A DNA stretch of 64,000 nt from Paenibacillus silvestris (lineage in GTDB: Bacteria > Bacillota > Bacilli > Paenibacillales > NBRC-103111): the NCBI RefSeq assembly GCF_009882985.1, contig NZ_WTUZ01000022.1, positions 719,065 to 783,064 of the forward strand, given 5' to 3'. Made by a program: the position numbers and the translations under genes. Positions 26,886-35,177 of this stretch are shown in pieces; position 1 is the stretch's first letter; each line of letters begins with the position of its first letter. Under the pieces are notes generated by a model, which was not told the DNA's origin, made no database searches, and worked only from the letters and a program-made list of their open reading frames with translations.

Positions 26886-27203
26886 TTAAAGCAAGCTGCT
26901 CCAGTTCCTCTTACCATTAAGAATCCGAATAATTGTAACGGTTTCTTCTTTCTCAGAAACGATATAAAACACGATGTACGAGTCCACAAGTAAATGTCGA
27001 ATGCCATTGGCTGCCAAACGTTCATCACGAACCAATCCGTTTCTAAAAGACATTTGTTCCAATTGAGAAGCGGCTTCAGCGATTCTGGATATTATTTTTC
27101 GTGCTGCTGATGGTTCCAACAATTCATTTGCTATATAGTCGGCTATGTCTCGCAGATCCGCCTCTGCTAAGTCAGTAATCAGTAAGCGATATATTAAACT
27201 CAC
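26886..27203 (-). CDS. RelE/ParE family toxin
   Basis: 105 residues with the ParE/RelE fold signature: ITDLAEADLRDIADYIANEL, then RDERLAANGIRHLLVDSYIVFYIV, and a final TVTIIRILNGKRNW. Such toxins attack gyrase (ParE) or cleave ribosome-bound mRNA (RelE); the pattern here is nearer ParE. Its ATG overlaps the antitoxin stop by 4 bases, the standard coupled type II toxin-antitoxin layout. It lies beside tRNA-Ala and a repeat-rich spacer, a typical site for acquired modules. Confidence 0.9.
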   Translation of the reverse strand: MSLIYRLLITDLAEADLRDIADYIANELLEPSAARKIISRIAEAASQLEQMSFRNGLVRDERLAANGIRHLLVDSYIVFYIVSEKEETVTIIRILNGKRNWSSLL

Positions 27204-27463
27204 TCTGGAATACCTTTCTCAATGTCTGTAAGTGCCTCATGAAAAGGTCGGACTTTCTGCTTTTTCAATGCATCCATACCTTCATCCAGCAGTTTATATA
27301 GTTCGAATTTACCAACTATTTTTTCGTATGTTTCAATACTCATCACAGCCAGATCACCTTGGCCATTCTTCGTAATGTAGACAGGTTCATCAAATTTATG
27401 GCAAAACTCAGAGATCTCATTGTAATGATTTCTTAGATCTGAACTTGGTCGAATTGTGGGCAT
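27200..27463 (-). CDS. Phd/YefM family antitoxin
   Basis: 87 residues. The N-terminal Phd/YefM DNA-binding part reads PTIRPSSDLRNHYNEISEFC, then EPVYITKNGQGDLAVMSIET; the C-terminal half is helical and should wrap the toxin. ATG 27463 follows GGAGGAG. It is the first gene of the pair. A 35-base palindrome overlaps its promoter, the expected site for self-repression by the toxin-antitoxin complex. Confidence 0.9.
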   Translation of the reverse strand: MPTIRPSSDLRNHYNEISEFCHKFDEPVYITKNGQGDLAVMSIETYEKIVGKFELYKLLDEGMDALKKQKVRPFHEALTDIEKGIPE

Positions 27464-27480
27464 ATTCTTTCTCCTCCCTG

Positions 27481-27515
27481 TATATATCGTTATTTTATCA
27501 AAATAACGATATATA
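27481..27515 (-). promoter_or_regulatory. Palindromic operator of the toxin-antitoxin pair
   Basis: Perfect 16-base arms (TATATATCGTTATTTT and its complement) around ATC. It covers the -10 and spacer of the antitoxin promoter. Confidence 0.85.
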
Positions 27516-27520
27516 AACAA
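27492..27520 (-). promoter_or_regulatory. Promoter of the toxin-antitoxin pair
   Basis: TTGTTT (27515-27520), 17-base spacer, TAAAAT (27492-27497) on the minus strand. Confidence 0.65.
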
Positions 27521-27654
27521 GGTTGTTCAGGTGGGATTACCGCTTGAATTCGAAAAGTCGTGCTCCTACACTCGAAGCCAAGCTACGAAGTCAACTCATC
27601 TGTTCCGTCCGCGCGGGCGAACCCACCGGGGTTCTCTCCCCACAGCTCCAAAAG

Positions 27655-27693
27655 AAATAAGCGCCACAACCAAAATGGTTGTGATGCTTATTT
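27655..27693 (-). terminator. Terminator after tRNA-Ala
   Basis: AAATAAGCGCCACAACCA / TGGTTGTGATGCTTATTT with a three-base AAA loop lies directly after the tRNA; a T-rich stretch follows on the minus strand. Confidence 0.8.
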
Positions 27694-27698
27694 TACTA

Positions 27699-27771
27699 TG
27701 GAGCCTAGGGGGATCGAACCCCTGACCTCATCGCTGCCAGCGATGCGCTCTCCCAGCTGAGCTAAGGCCCC
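27699..27771 (-). tRNA. tRNA-Ala, anticodon GGC
   Basis: 73 bases, folding into a full cloverleaf: acceptor GGGGCCT / AGGCTCC, D-stem GCTC/GAGC, anticodon stem CATCG/CGATG around loop CTGGCAG, and T-arm AGGGG-TTCGATC-CCCCT. The anticodon GGC reads Ala codons GCC and GCU. CCA is not encoded and must be added. It stands alone, not in an rRNA operon. Confidence 0.96.
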
Positions 27772-27969
27772 GAAATGTCTCAAATAACGTCGACTTTTCG
27801 TATTATACATGAAATATATGAAGCAGGCAAGCCCTTTGCACAGATAATTCATTTTGTCTTTTATGCCTGCGACGTTTCTGTTGCAAACGGTGCCAAACGT
27901 TGTTTTCATTTGCATTTTCATGCTAACCTAGTAACAGAAACTAGTTGATCGTGTAGGAGTGACGAAAGA

Positions 27970-28257
27970 GTGTCAAACGGGGTCTTGTATTGGGTTTTCT
28001 TGGGAATATCTTTTGTGTTGCCGTTTGTAATCGGTGTGTGGTTAATGCGGAAAACGAATCGGCTGGGATTCTCTTTCTGGATAACGACAGCCTTAAATAT
28101 TGTACTGACTTTGGCTGCAGCCTTCTGGTGGAAATCAGTGACGGAGGATCCGTTCCGCATGATGTTTGGGATGGCGTTCTATGGGGTGTCGGCCGTGAAT
28201 TTGATGGTCATCGAGTTTTTTGCGCTATTTAGTATTCGCAAGAAAATGAATTCGTAG
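27970..28257 (+). CDS. Small multi-span membrane protein (95 residues)
   Basis: A GTG start with AGGAG ten bases upstream. Three hydrophobic segments are visible: YWVFLGISFVLPFVIGVWLM, SFWITTALNIVLTLAAAFWW and FYGVSAVNLMVIEFFALFSI. It is a hypothetical membrane protein with no recognised motif. It ends 15 bases before the VanZ gene and is probably cotranscribed with it. Confidence 0.7.
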   Translation: MSNGVLYWVFLGISFVLPFVIGVWLMRKTNRLGFSFWITTALNIVLTLAAAFWWKSVTEDPFRMMFGMAFYGVSAVNLMVIEFFALFSIRKKMNS

Positions 28258-28272
28258 AGGAATGGTTCCTTC

Positions 28273-28791
28273 ATGACACAATCTTCTTTCAAGGTTTACT
28301 TTTATGTGTTTATGATTGCTGCCGTCCTATGGATGGCTTTTATTTTTTTTAAGTCAGGGCAGACGTATCAGCAGCAGTCACTGCGACCGCTTTTAGAATC
28401 CAAGCTTAGTGGATCAAACCTTACAAATCAATTCCCGCATATGGCATTCAACTATGACGGGCAAAAACTGTCGTGGCAGGACCCCATCGATGTTATCGAG
28501 TTCTTCATAAGAAAAGCAGGGCACGTAAGCGAGTTCGCTGTACTTACCCTGCTCTGGATCTTGGCCTTACTGTCGAAGCAGGTACAAGTAATCATGGCAC
28601 TGCTCACCTCCTTTATGATTTCGGTTTTGTATGCAGTGACCGATGAGTGGCATCAAACGTTCATTGATGGCCGCACGGGTCATGCGATTGACGTCGTCGT
28701 CGATACTTTCGGAGCACTATTGGCTGTTCTGTTGGTACTGGCGGTTCTCGGGATTCGCGCTGTGATTAGACGAAGAAGAACAAACTTGTAA
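28273..28791 (+). CDS. VanZ family protein
   Basis: 172 residues with four membrane segments. The VanZ pattern is clear: RKAGHVSEFAVLTLLWILAL and YAVTDEWHQTFIDGRTGHAI followed by DVVVDTFGA. VanZ itself raises teicoplanin resistance; most relatives are of unknown function at the membrane. It follows a small membrane protein gene. Its last 26 bases overlap a convergent 49-residue gene on the other strand. Confidence 0.9.
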   Translation: MTQSSFKVYFYVFMIAAVLWMAFIFFKSGQTYQQQSLRPLLESKLSGSNLTNQFPHMAFNYDGQKLSWQDPIDVIEFFIRKAGHVSEFAVLTLLWILALLSKQVQVIMALLTSFMISVLYAVTDEWHQTFIDGRTGHAIDVVVDTFGALLAVLLVLAVLGIRAVIRRRRTNL

Positions 28792-28915
28792 TCATCATAT
28801 ACACTTTTCTTTTTTTGATGGATTTGAATTTCCAAAGCTCGCGAGCTTCGACTTCCAATTCGTGCTGCTGCCACTGCATTAATTTCTCAGATACATATAA
28901 GTTGGATGGTTGCAT
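28766..28915 (-). CDS. Small basic protein (49 residues) overlapping the end of the VanZ gene
   Basis: Starts MQPSNLYVSEKLMQWQQHEL and ends with basic KSIKKRKVYMMI and a hydrophobic SLFFFV tail. AAGGAAGGTG lies nine bases before ATG, a good ribosome site. The helical, charged middle ends in a short hydrophobic C-terminus. The family is not recognised; convergent 3' overlap with VanZ is unusual but possible. Confidence 0.6.
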   Translation of the reverse strand: MQPSNLYVSEKLMQWQQHELEVEARELWKFKSIKKRKVYMMITSLFFFV

Positions 28916-29031
28916 GATTCGATTCACCTTCCTTTCTTTTCCTGTTAGATCCAGTTTACATCTAGAATAAGGGGAACAAAAAGTGTATAATTCACTTTAA
29001 CAATTTCCCCTTTTGGAGAAGGACGTGAATC

Positions 29032-30857
29032 ATGCAGATTCTGTCTCATTTTTTGGAGCTTCGGTCTGGCTTTGCACATGGTGTAGAGCATGAACCGCAG
29101 CCGATCACGTTAGAAGAACTATCCGAAAGAATGTACTGCACAACGCGGAATGTAAAGATTTTGCTGAAAAAAATGATGGACCAAGGCTGGATTTCCTGGA
29201 AGCCTGGAAGAGGAAGAGGCAATGTTTCTGAGCTAACCTTCCTTGTTTCCGCTGAAGACATGGTTTCCAAACAGGCAATGGAACTAGCGAGTCAAGGCGA
29301 TTATAAAGGTACGATTGAACTCATTCACCAATTGGGCAGGGGAGAAGCTTTGCAGGACTCTTTCGTCGATTGGTTATTTAGCTTTTTCGGATATCGAACT
29401 GTTGTCCAAGAGGAATGTTACAAGGATACACTGCGTTTTCCAGTCTACAAATGGCTGGTATCACTCGATCCGGCTTTCAGCTTTTTTGCGTTTGACACCC
29501 ATCTCATTAATCAGATTTTCGATACGCTGGTTCAATACAATCCCAGTACTCGGGTCGTAGAGCCACACTTGGCGCATTATTGGGAGAAAAGCGAAGATGG
29601 CTTGCATTACACTTTTACTTAAGAAAAGGGGTTCTGTTTCACCATGGCAGGGAGATGACAGCGAACGATGTCAGTTACTCATTATCTAGGCTCATGGAGC
29701 TTGGTTTCTCCGCGTGCCAAGGCTGGATGACGGAATGTATCGAGAATATCCGGGTACTCAACCGGAGTGCAATTGCTATCGAGCTGAAACAGCCCAACGA
29801 GCTATTTCTGCAGCAGCTGGCGCATCCTTCATTAGCAATCTTGCCGGAAGAAATTTGCCGGGAGAATGAGGGGATTTTTGGCCGCATGCCCATTGGAACA
29901 GGGCCGTTCAGGCTGGAGCGCAATGATGATTATATCTGTAAGCTTCGTGCCTTTGACAGTTATTTCGGGGTTAGGCCGCATTTGGATTAATTGGAAATAT
30001 GGCTGTTGCCGCAGGAGTTGTCGGAAGTCGGCCCGAGCTGGGATATGGTGCAAGTGTTGTGTGACCACACAAATTCCCGTAAACCGGTCGGAGCTGTCGG
30101 AAAAGATTCAGAATGGCATCAGATCGAACAGTCGATTCTGGGATGTTCATTGCTTACTTTTAACCAAGAGAAAGAAGGACCTCAGCAGCACCCGAATTTT
30201 CGCAAAGCTATCGATTTGATCCTTGATAGGGAACGAATGATTGAACAGCTAGGAGGCTTCAGGGAAGCGCCAGCCAGTTCCTTTTTACCAGCAATGAATG
30301 ACAAAGGGACAGCCGCTGTGCATCGAACCGATTTGGAGGAGGCTAGGCGCCTACTTAAAGAGATGGGGTACGATGGCGAGCTAGTAACCATGTTTATCTA
30401 TAGCCATAATAATGAGGATGCAATTTGGATCTGTGAGCAGTGTGTCAAGGCAGGTATCCGGATTGAACTGACAACTCGGAGCATGTCGGACATGATGCGG
30501 CTCGATACGATCCATGAGGCAGATCTTATTTTTTACCACATCTGTTTGGAAAGTGAGTACGATCTCCATATTATCCAGACGCTTAAGCAGAGCAACAGCT
30601 ATGTCCGCGCGCATCTAACTTCGGAAAAAAAGGAATGGATCGATGAAGAAATGGTTCATATTCTTATGATTCCGGACATCAAGGATCGCATCGCGAGACT
30701 TCATGACATCATTGAAGTGCTGCAGGAGGATCAATCCTTCCTCTTTGTGCTTCATCGCTCTCAGCAAACGACCTATCATGATTCGATCAGAGGGGTATGT
30801 ATTAACGATTTGGGTTGGGTTGATTTTCGGAAAATTTGGTTTACGCCAAGCGCTTGA
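29032..30857 (+). pseudogene. SgrR-like regulator, broken by a frameshift and a stop
   Basis: The intact gene would encode about 608 residues: an N-terminal winged helix (ITLEELSERMYCTTRNVKIL) and a C-terminal family-5 peptide-binding-protein-like domain (NQIFDTLVQYNPSTRVVEPH; GREMTANDVSYSLSRLMELG). SgrR-type regulators use this domain to sense a small molecule. Two lesions break it. The T tract at 29613-29616 lacks one base, since the frame moves from HYTF to FYLRKG exactly as if T5 had become T4. An in-frame TAA follows at 29988-29990 between RPHLD and LEIWLLP, where a CAA-to-TAA change is likely. Adding one base makes the length an exact codon multiple. The start and ribosome site (GGAGAAGGA) are intact. 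Two independent lesions suggest real decay, though sequencing error at the T run remains possible. Confidence 0.85.
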
Positions 30858-30920
30858 TAAATCCTGTTTGACCTGGAAATACTCTTGGTAACAATCATGA
30901 AATGCCAGGAGGGTATGGGT

Positions 30921-31325
30921 ATGAGCAAAATTAAAGAGGCTAATGTTGTTCGGTTTATTGAACGTCACGATGTGTGGTGCGCAGATGTTGAAGTGACTGC
31001 CGAGGGCATCACGGGTACGCTGGTCGTTGAATTTGCGTCGACCAAAGGGGATCAATTCGAGATGAGCCATGTATATCGCAAAAACGCGTCCCGTGAACTG
31101 GATTGGTATGATAATCATTTGCACAATGCCTATGAGGACGTTTCCAAAGAGTTGTTCGAAACAAAATCGCAAGAATCGAAGAAGTGGGGGAAACGCGAAG
31201 AATTCGAAGAGGAAATTCTCGCTTTCGGCACAATCCGTGAAGAGTTGAAGGAGCATTTTCAGCTTAGCCGCACGGCATCCCTATTCCATACGGAAGATGT
31301 AGAAGACCAAACCTATTTACATTAA
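30921..31325 (+). CDS. Hypothetical protein (134 residues)
   Basis: Begins MSKIKEANVVRFIERHDVWC at an ATG with AGGAGGG eight bases upstream; the frame is open further up but without signals. The first half looks like beta-strands (VEVTAEGITGTLVVEFAST), the second half is a charged helix (SKKWGKREEFEEEILAFGTI). One Cys, no membrane segment. No family is recognised. Confidence 0.7.
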   Translation: MSKIKEANVVRFIERHDVWCADVEVTAEGITGTLVVEFASTKGDQFEMSHVYRKNASRELDWYDNHLHNAYEDVSKELFETKSQESKKWGKREEFEEEILAFGTIREELKEHFQLSRTASLFHTEDVEDQTYLH

Positions 31326-31344
31326 CGCCCTTCTTTTTTAGCAA

Positions 31345-31369
31345 ATAAAAAACGACCATTAAGGTCGTC
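31345..31369 (-). terminator. Terminator overlapping the end of the 87-residue gene
   Basis: ACGACC, ATTAA loop, GGTCGT, then TTTTTTATTT on the minus strand. The stop codon lies in the loop. Confidence 0.7.
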
Positions 31370-31622
31370 GGCTTCTAGGCTCGTAACGGTTTTCCATCGC
31401 CATCCAGCTAGCATTGGCAACAAAAAAACCAATAAAAAAGAACAAAACTAAACGAATAGGCACCCAAACTAAGCTAATTTCGTGCGTATTAAGTAATTCA
31501 ATAATGCTAAATAAGGCCGTAAGCCCAACACCCCAAGGGAGAAGGCCGAAATTCACCAAATATTTGTTTCTGCCGAGCTGTTTTCTCTTCAGCCATATGG
31601 CCTTGCGTGGATCTTCGTTCAT
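31359..31622 (-). CDS. Small two-span membrane protein (87 residues)
   Basis: A basic N-terminus (MNEDPRKAIWLKRKQLGRNK) is followed by two membrane helices (LLPWGVGLTALFSIIELL and WVPIRLVLFFFIGFFVANAS) and a basic C-terminal tail RYEPRSRRP. GGGAG precedes the start. It resembles small uncharacterised membrane proteins of Bacillales. Confidence 0.7.
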   Translation of the reverse strand: MNEDPRKAIWLKRKQLGRNKYLVNFGLLPWGVGLTALFSIIELLNTHEISLVWVPIRLVLFFFIGFFVANASWMAMENRYEPRSRRP

Positions 31623-31799
31623 ATCGAAACTCCCTTTTTCTTTTTATTATAGCATTGCTTGAAATAAATCTCGAATCAGTATTCATAAGAAGCCTCCATT
31701 CATATGCTAGTCATAGGGACGGGAGCTTTTTTCTATGGAAGAGATGACCAAAGTCCTCATATTATGGTAGTATAAGGAAGTTGAAAGGGGGTATATCTT

Positions 31800-32465
31800 T
31801 TGCTGCTTAAATTTCTTGCTTTTGGTCTGTTATGGCGACTTGTCGGTAATCCATTCCTTGCACTTCTTATTCTATTAATCATCCTATATGTGTTAGATAG
31901 AAGATTTATCGGATTGACGCCGAATATTTTTAAGCCATTTCAATTAAGGCGAAGAGCATCCAGGCTGCGAACGGAATTACATGCGAATCCTCATCATACG
32001 TCAGCGAAGTTGGAGCTTGCAAGGAACTTGCTGCAGCGGAATAAATTCCAAGAAGCACTTCCTTACTTGGAACAAGCGCTGCCGATTATGGAAGACTCCG
32101 CTGATGTGCACTACGAAATCGGACTTTGCTACCTGAAGTTAGGCGATTTGAAAAAGGGAGAGAGCTTCATGCTCCAAGCGGTAGAGCTGAACCCGCGGGT
32201 CAAATATGGCGAGGCCTATTTACGCCTAGGGGAAGCTTTAGCGCCTGTTGCTCCTGAAAGGGCTGCTCAGCTGATCGAGCAGTTCCGCGATTTGCACACC
32301 TCTTCGGTCGAGGCCTATTACCGTCTTGGCTTGCTGTATCAGCAGCTTGGACGCGGCAATGATGCGAAGGCAACGTTCCGCGAAGCGCTGGATATTTACC
32401 GCGGCTTGCCGCGATACAGCCGCAGACAGCAGCGGCGCTGGGCCATGCTTGCGCGCTTCAAATGA
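31800..32465 (+). CDS. Membrane-anchored TPR protein
   Basis: 221 residues from a TTG start that follows AGGGGG by eight bases. An N-terminal hydrophobic stretch (WRLVGNPFLALLILLIILYV) anchors it. A basic segment and three to four tetratricopeptide repeats follow (AKLELARNLLQRNKFQEALP; VHYEIGLCYLKLGDLKKGES; AYYRLGLLYQQLGRGNDAKA). TPRs mediate protein contacts; the partner is unknown. A strong terminator follows. Confidence 0.82.
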   Translation: MLLKFLAFGLLWRLVGNPFLALLILLIILYVLDRRFIGLTPNIFKPFQLRRRASRLRTELHANPHHTSAKLELARNLLQRNKFQEALPYLEQALPIMEDSADVHYEIGLCYLKLGDLKKGESFMLQAVELNPRVKYGEAYLRLGEALAPVAPERAAQLIEQFRDLHTSSVEAYYRLGLLYQQLGRGNDAKATFREALDIYRGLPRYSRRQQRRWAMLARFK

Positions 32466-32496
32466 AAAGGTTCCGCTGCTAAGCGGAACCTTTTTT
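32465..32496. terminator. Bidirectional terminator
   Basis: AAAAGGTTCCGCT, GCTA loop, AGCGGAACCTTTTTT between the convergent TPR and acyltransferase genes; it overlaps the acyltransferase stop. Confidence 0.92.
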
Positions 32497-33525
32497 CACG
32501 GCTGCGTACAGACGCATGAGCAGCCAAGAGCCGAGCAGCCCGATCAGAATCGAAGCAGCTGTATGCAAATCGTAGAGCCAGCGCTGATCTTGGATTGGCG
32601 TGAGGCGACCCCATAGCGTCAGGAGTGCAGGGTGCACAAGGTAGATGCCAAAAGAAGCAGCTCCTAACGACGTAAGTGCAGTGCTAAGCCTTGGGCTGTT
32701 GGCAAGGCGCTTAAGCGACCAATGGACGGCCCACAGGGGAACTGCCATACAATACACGAGGAGAGCCAGCTCGAACCCTATGTTTCCGATGCTGGCCAGT
32801 CCATATTGATGCAGAAGCAGCATGCCTACGAACGTGGCTCCTGCTAGGCACATGATGCTCCCTATGAAATGCTTGTAGCGTTCGGACCAGGCTGCAATTG
32901 CCGAATAATGAATACCCATGAAAGCTCCAAAGGCGAAAAGCGCGGTGTAGCTGACAAAAAGCGAAGCATATTCCGGCAGGGGATGCACACCATGATGGAA
33001 AGCATAAGCTGCGGCTTGAATAACGATACCTAGTGGGATTAGCCCTCGGCGAACCCAAGATGACCGCCTCACCACAGAGATGAGAAGCGGGAACAAGAGG
33101 TAAAACTGAACGATAATAACCATATAATAGAGATGATAGCTGGCATTCCCAGAAATAAGCAGCTTGATAAAGTAAATGACATCAAATCGAATGTTTCCAT
33201 GAAACATAATCTGATTAAATAAATAATAGAACAGAGACCATAGCACATAGGGAACTAGGATTCTCCGCAGACGCTTTGTCCAGAAAACACGCGACATGCC
33301 AGTCTCCCAGCGATCATAATACGTATAAAAGAGCACGACGCCGCTGATCCAGATGAATAGCGGCACAGTGAATAAACTAGCTTTGTTAAGGATGAAAAAG
33401 ATGGCTTGCGAGCCGCTGCCAATCGGTAGCAGCGTAGCGCTTGATGTGCCGTGAATAAGCACTACGGCGATGATGGCGATTGCGCGGATGAGGTCGATCT
33501 CTGGTAGTTTGGGTCTTGACGACAT
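32479..33525 (-). CDS. Acyltransferase family 3 membrane protein
   Basis: 348 residues with about ten membrane helices. The Acyl_transf_3 pattern is visible: EIDLIRAIAIIAVVLIHGTS (with the active-site His), an Arg-rich loop after helix two (FWTKRLRRILVPYVLWSLFY) and a C-terminal GAASFGIYLVHPALL. Members O-acetylate surface polysaccharides, peptidoglycan or other acceptors. The gene stands alone; the acceptor is unknown. Confidence 0.9.
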   Translation of the reverse strand: MSSRPKLPEIDLIRAIAIIAVVLIHGTSSATLLPIGSGSQAIFFILNKASLFTVPLFIWISGVVLFYTYYDRWETGMSRVFWTKRLRRILVPYVLWSLFYYLFNQIMFHGNIRFDVIYFIKLLISGNASYHLYYMVIIVQFYLLFPLLISVVRRSSWVRRGLIPLGIVIQAAAYAFHHGVHPLPEYASLFVSYTALFAFGAFMGIHYSAIAAWSERYKHFIGSIMCLAGATFVGMLLLHQYGLASIGNIGFELALLVYCMAVPLWAVHWSLKRLANSPRLSTALTSLGAASFGIYLVHPALLTLWGRLTPIQDQRWLYDLHTAASILIGLLGSWLLMRLYAAVKKGSA

Positions 33526-33596
33526 GACGGTAATCTTCTCCTTTTTTCACTTTGTTCACTGTAACATGAATGAAAAAGGAGGACAATACACGCTAA

Positions 33597-34835
33597 TCAA
33601 TCACGATAAGCGACAAAACTGTCTGGATCAAGCAGCTTCCACTCAGATGGAGGTGACCCGAAATCAGGGACATCCATCATGTCACCTTCCCGTTTGGAAG
33701 ATTCATGTGCGACTAGCCCTGGCGCTAAGTAATCCGCAGCCCGCCAAGCATGATTAGGTGGCAATTTCTTCGTGTATATGGCTTTCAAATAATCATCAAC
33801 AAGAAATTGATGAGAACCGAAGTGCCCATTAGGCAGCCCCTCATAGGTATGGGGCAAGCGGAAGCTGTGATGCACCTTGGCCAGGCTGGCATGGAAATCG
33901 TGCTGCAACGTTTGATTCAGATTGGAATCGTTCAGATGCACATATTGATCCTTGCAGGCAAGCTGCGGAGTTAGATCCTGAACGGCTCCCCACTTCAGAG
34001 AGGTCCAGGCTGAACCACCTGCATGTTCCTCGTAGCTGCCGGTTGTTCCGAACATGCTCATATACACACTGTTGTTCCCTCCCCAGCCCACGCGCCGGAA
34101 CTCATTGAGGCGCATCATCCCGCCATCTGAGGTACGTACTAAAGCGCTCTGATTACTGAACGTATTGTCCCACAGGTTAGCCCCTTCCCGAAAAATCCCA
34201 TCTTCGTGCTGGTCTACATAGCCCAAGCAGGATACCTTAGTCGCCTTTGCTCCTGTAACCGAGAGAACCATTGAGACAGAGTGCGTCGGATAATACATCG
34301 GCGGAATGCCGGCCACTTTCTTCCAATCTTTCCCGCCCGAATATTTGAAAGCATCATAGAATCCATGTGTCATATCATGCAAATACTGAGCTTCTCCATA
34401 GACAAAGCGTCCGAAATGGCCTGCTTTGAACTGGTCTCGGCAATATACCGTGGAGGGGTAGTAATAACTTGTCTCCCCCGTCATGTAGATTAATCCGGAA
34501 CGCTTCACTTCCTCGAGAATGGCGGATATTTCTTCTAAGCTTTGTGCCATTGGCACTGCGCAATAGACATGCTTGCCTGCTTGCAGAGCTTGTATCGTCA
34601 TAGGGCCATGCAGATGTCTTTGAGTAAAAATGGCAACGGCGTCCACATCGCTGCTCAGCATCTCTTCCAATGAAGCGTACGTTTGTTTGAGGGAAAAAGC
34701 TTTTGCGAATTTTTCGCGACGATCCTCGTGCAATTCCGCCAAAGCAACCTCATCGACATAAGGATGTGCTTGAAACAACTGCACGAAGCATTGTGAGAAT
34801 TGACCTGCCCCAACAATTCCTATTGTAATGCCCAC
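33597..34835 (-). CDS. Gfo/Idh/MocA family oxidoreductase
   Basis: 412 residues. The N-terminal Rossmann fold starts TIGIVGAGQFSQCFVQLF, with AVAIFTQRHLHGPMTIQAL. The usual EKP motif after the beta-strand reads CAVPMA, so the canonical Lys is replaced. The C-terminal alpha/beta domain includes EAQYLHDMTHGFYDAFKYSG and YPTHSVSMVLSVTGAKA, whose His is the likely catalytic one. Members oxidise or reduce sugars and inositols with NAD(P). The substrate is unknown; ED and glucose genes lie a few kilobases away. Confidence 0.88.
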   Translation of the reverse strand: MGITIGIVGAGQFSQCFVQLFQAHPYVDEVALAELHEDRREKFAKAFSLKQTYASLEEMLSSDVDAVAIFTQRHLHGPMTIQALQAGKHVYCAVPMAQSLEEISAILEEVKRSGLIYMTGETSYYYPSTVYCRDQFKAGHFGRFVYGEAQYLHDMTHGFYDAFKYSGGKDWKKVAGIPPMYYPTHSVSMVLSVTGAKATKVSCLGYVDQHEDGIFREGANLWDNTFSNQSALVRTSDGGMMRLNEFRRVGWGGNNSVYMSMFGTTGSYEEHAGGSAWTSLKWGAVQDLTPQLACKDQYVHLNDSNLNQTLQHDFHASLAKVHHSFRLPHTYEGLPNGHFGSHQFLVDDYLKAIYTKKLPPNHAWRAADYLAPGLVAHESSKREGDMMDVPDFGSPPSEWKLLDPDSFVAYRD

Positions 34836-34916
34836 GAAAATTCCTCCTATAATGAGAGCTTATCATTTTGCTGCCAATAGACGACTTCACTTTAATTGTA
34901 AGGAGGTTTCAACACG

Positions 34917-35069
34917 ATGTATTTAGTCCAAAGTAACAATATGGTTTCCAAAATCACAGGAAAGAGACCCAACTTGCATCAGCCAACGTGCTTGCTTGAC
35001 GCTCTACAGCTAGCGCGATACACTGATAGAAGTGAATACAGCGAAAGTCAAGAGGGTGATTGTACATGA
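34917..35069 (+). CDS. Small protein of unknown function (50 residues), coupled to the next gene
   Basis: Reads MYLVQSNNMVSKITGKRPNL to a C-terminus EYSESQEGDCT. AAGGAGG lies ten bases before its ATG. Its TGA overlaps the ATG of the next small gene as ATGA, the classical sign of translational coupling. No membrane helix; two Cys. It could also be a leader peptide. No family is recognised. Confidence 0.55.
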   Translation: MYLVQSNNMVSKITGKRPNLHQPTCLLDALQLARYTDRSEYSESQEGDCT

Positions 35070-35173
35070 GCTACGAATATCTCATGCAAGCGGTATTGTT
35101 AATTTTCCTGGTTGTCATTACTTTTTTTGCAATGTTGATTTGGACGAAATGGCGAAAAAGAGGACGGAGATAG
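35066..35173 (+). CDS. Small single-span membrane peptide (35 residues)
   Basis: MSYEYLMQAVLLIFLVVITF is followed by a short hydrophobic stretch and a basic tail TKWRKRGRR: one membrane helix with the C-terminus inside by the positive-inside rule. The ribosome site is GAGGGTGA. It overlaps the upstream small gene by 4 bases and ends 4 bases before the DUF86 gene, forming a compact three-gene unit. Confidence 0.65.
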   Translation: MSYEYLMQAVLLIFLVVITFFAMLIWTKWRKRGRR

Positions 35174-35177
35174 CATT

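Noticed and set aside
27531..27650. Second tRNA or tRNA remnant beside tRNA-Ala
   Set aside because: The segment has GGTTC-like bases but no acceptor, D or anticodon stems fold.
30615..31256. 213-residue minus-strand frame across the SgrR-like pseudogene and the next gene
   Set aside because: Spans two genes of the other strand, no ribosome site; the plus-strand frames have proper signals.
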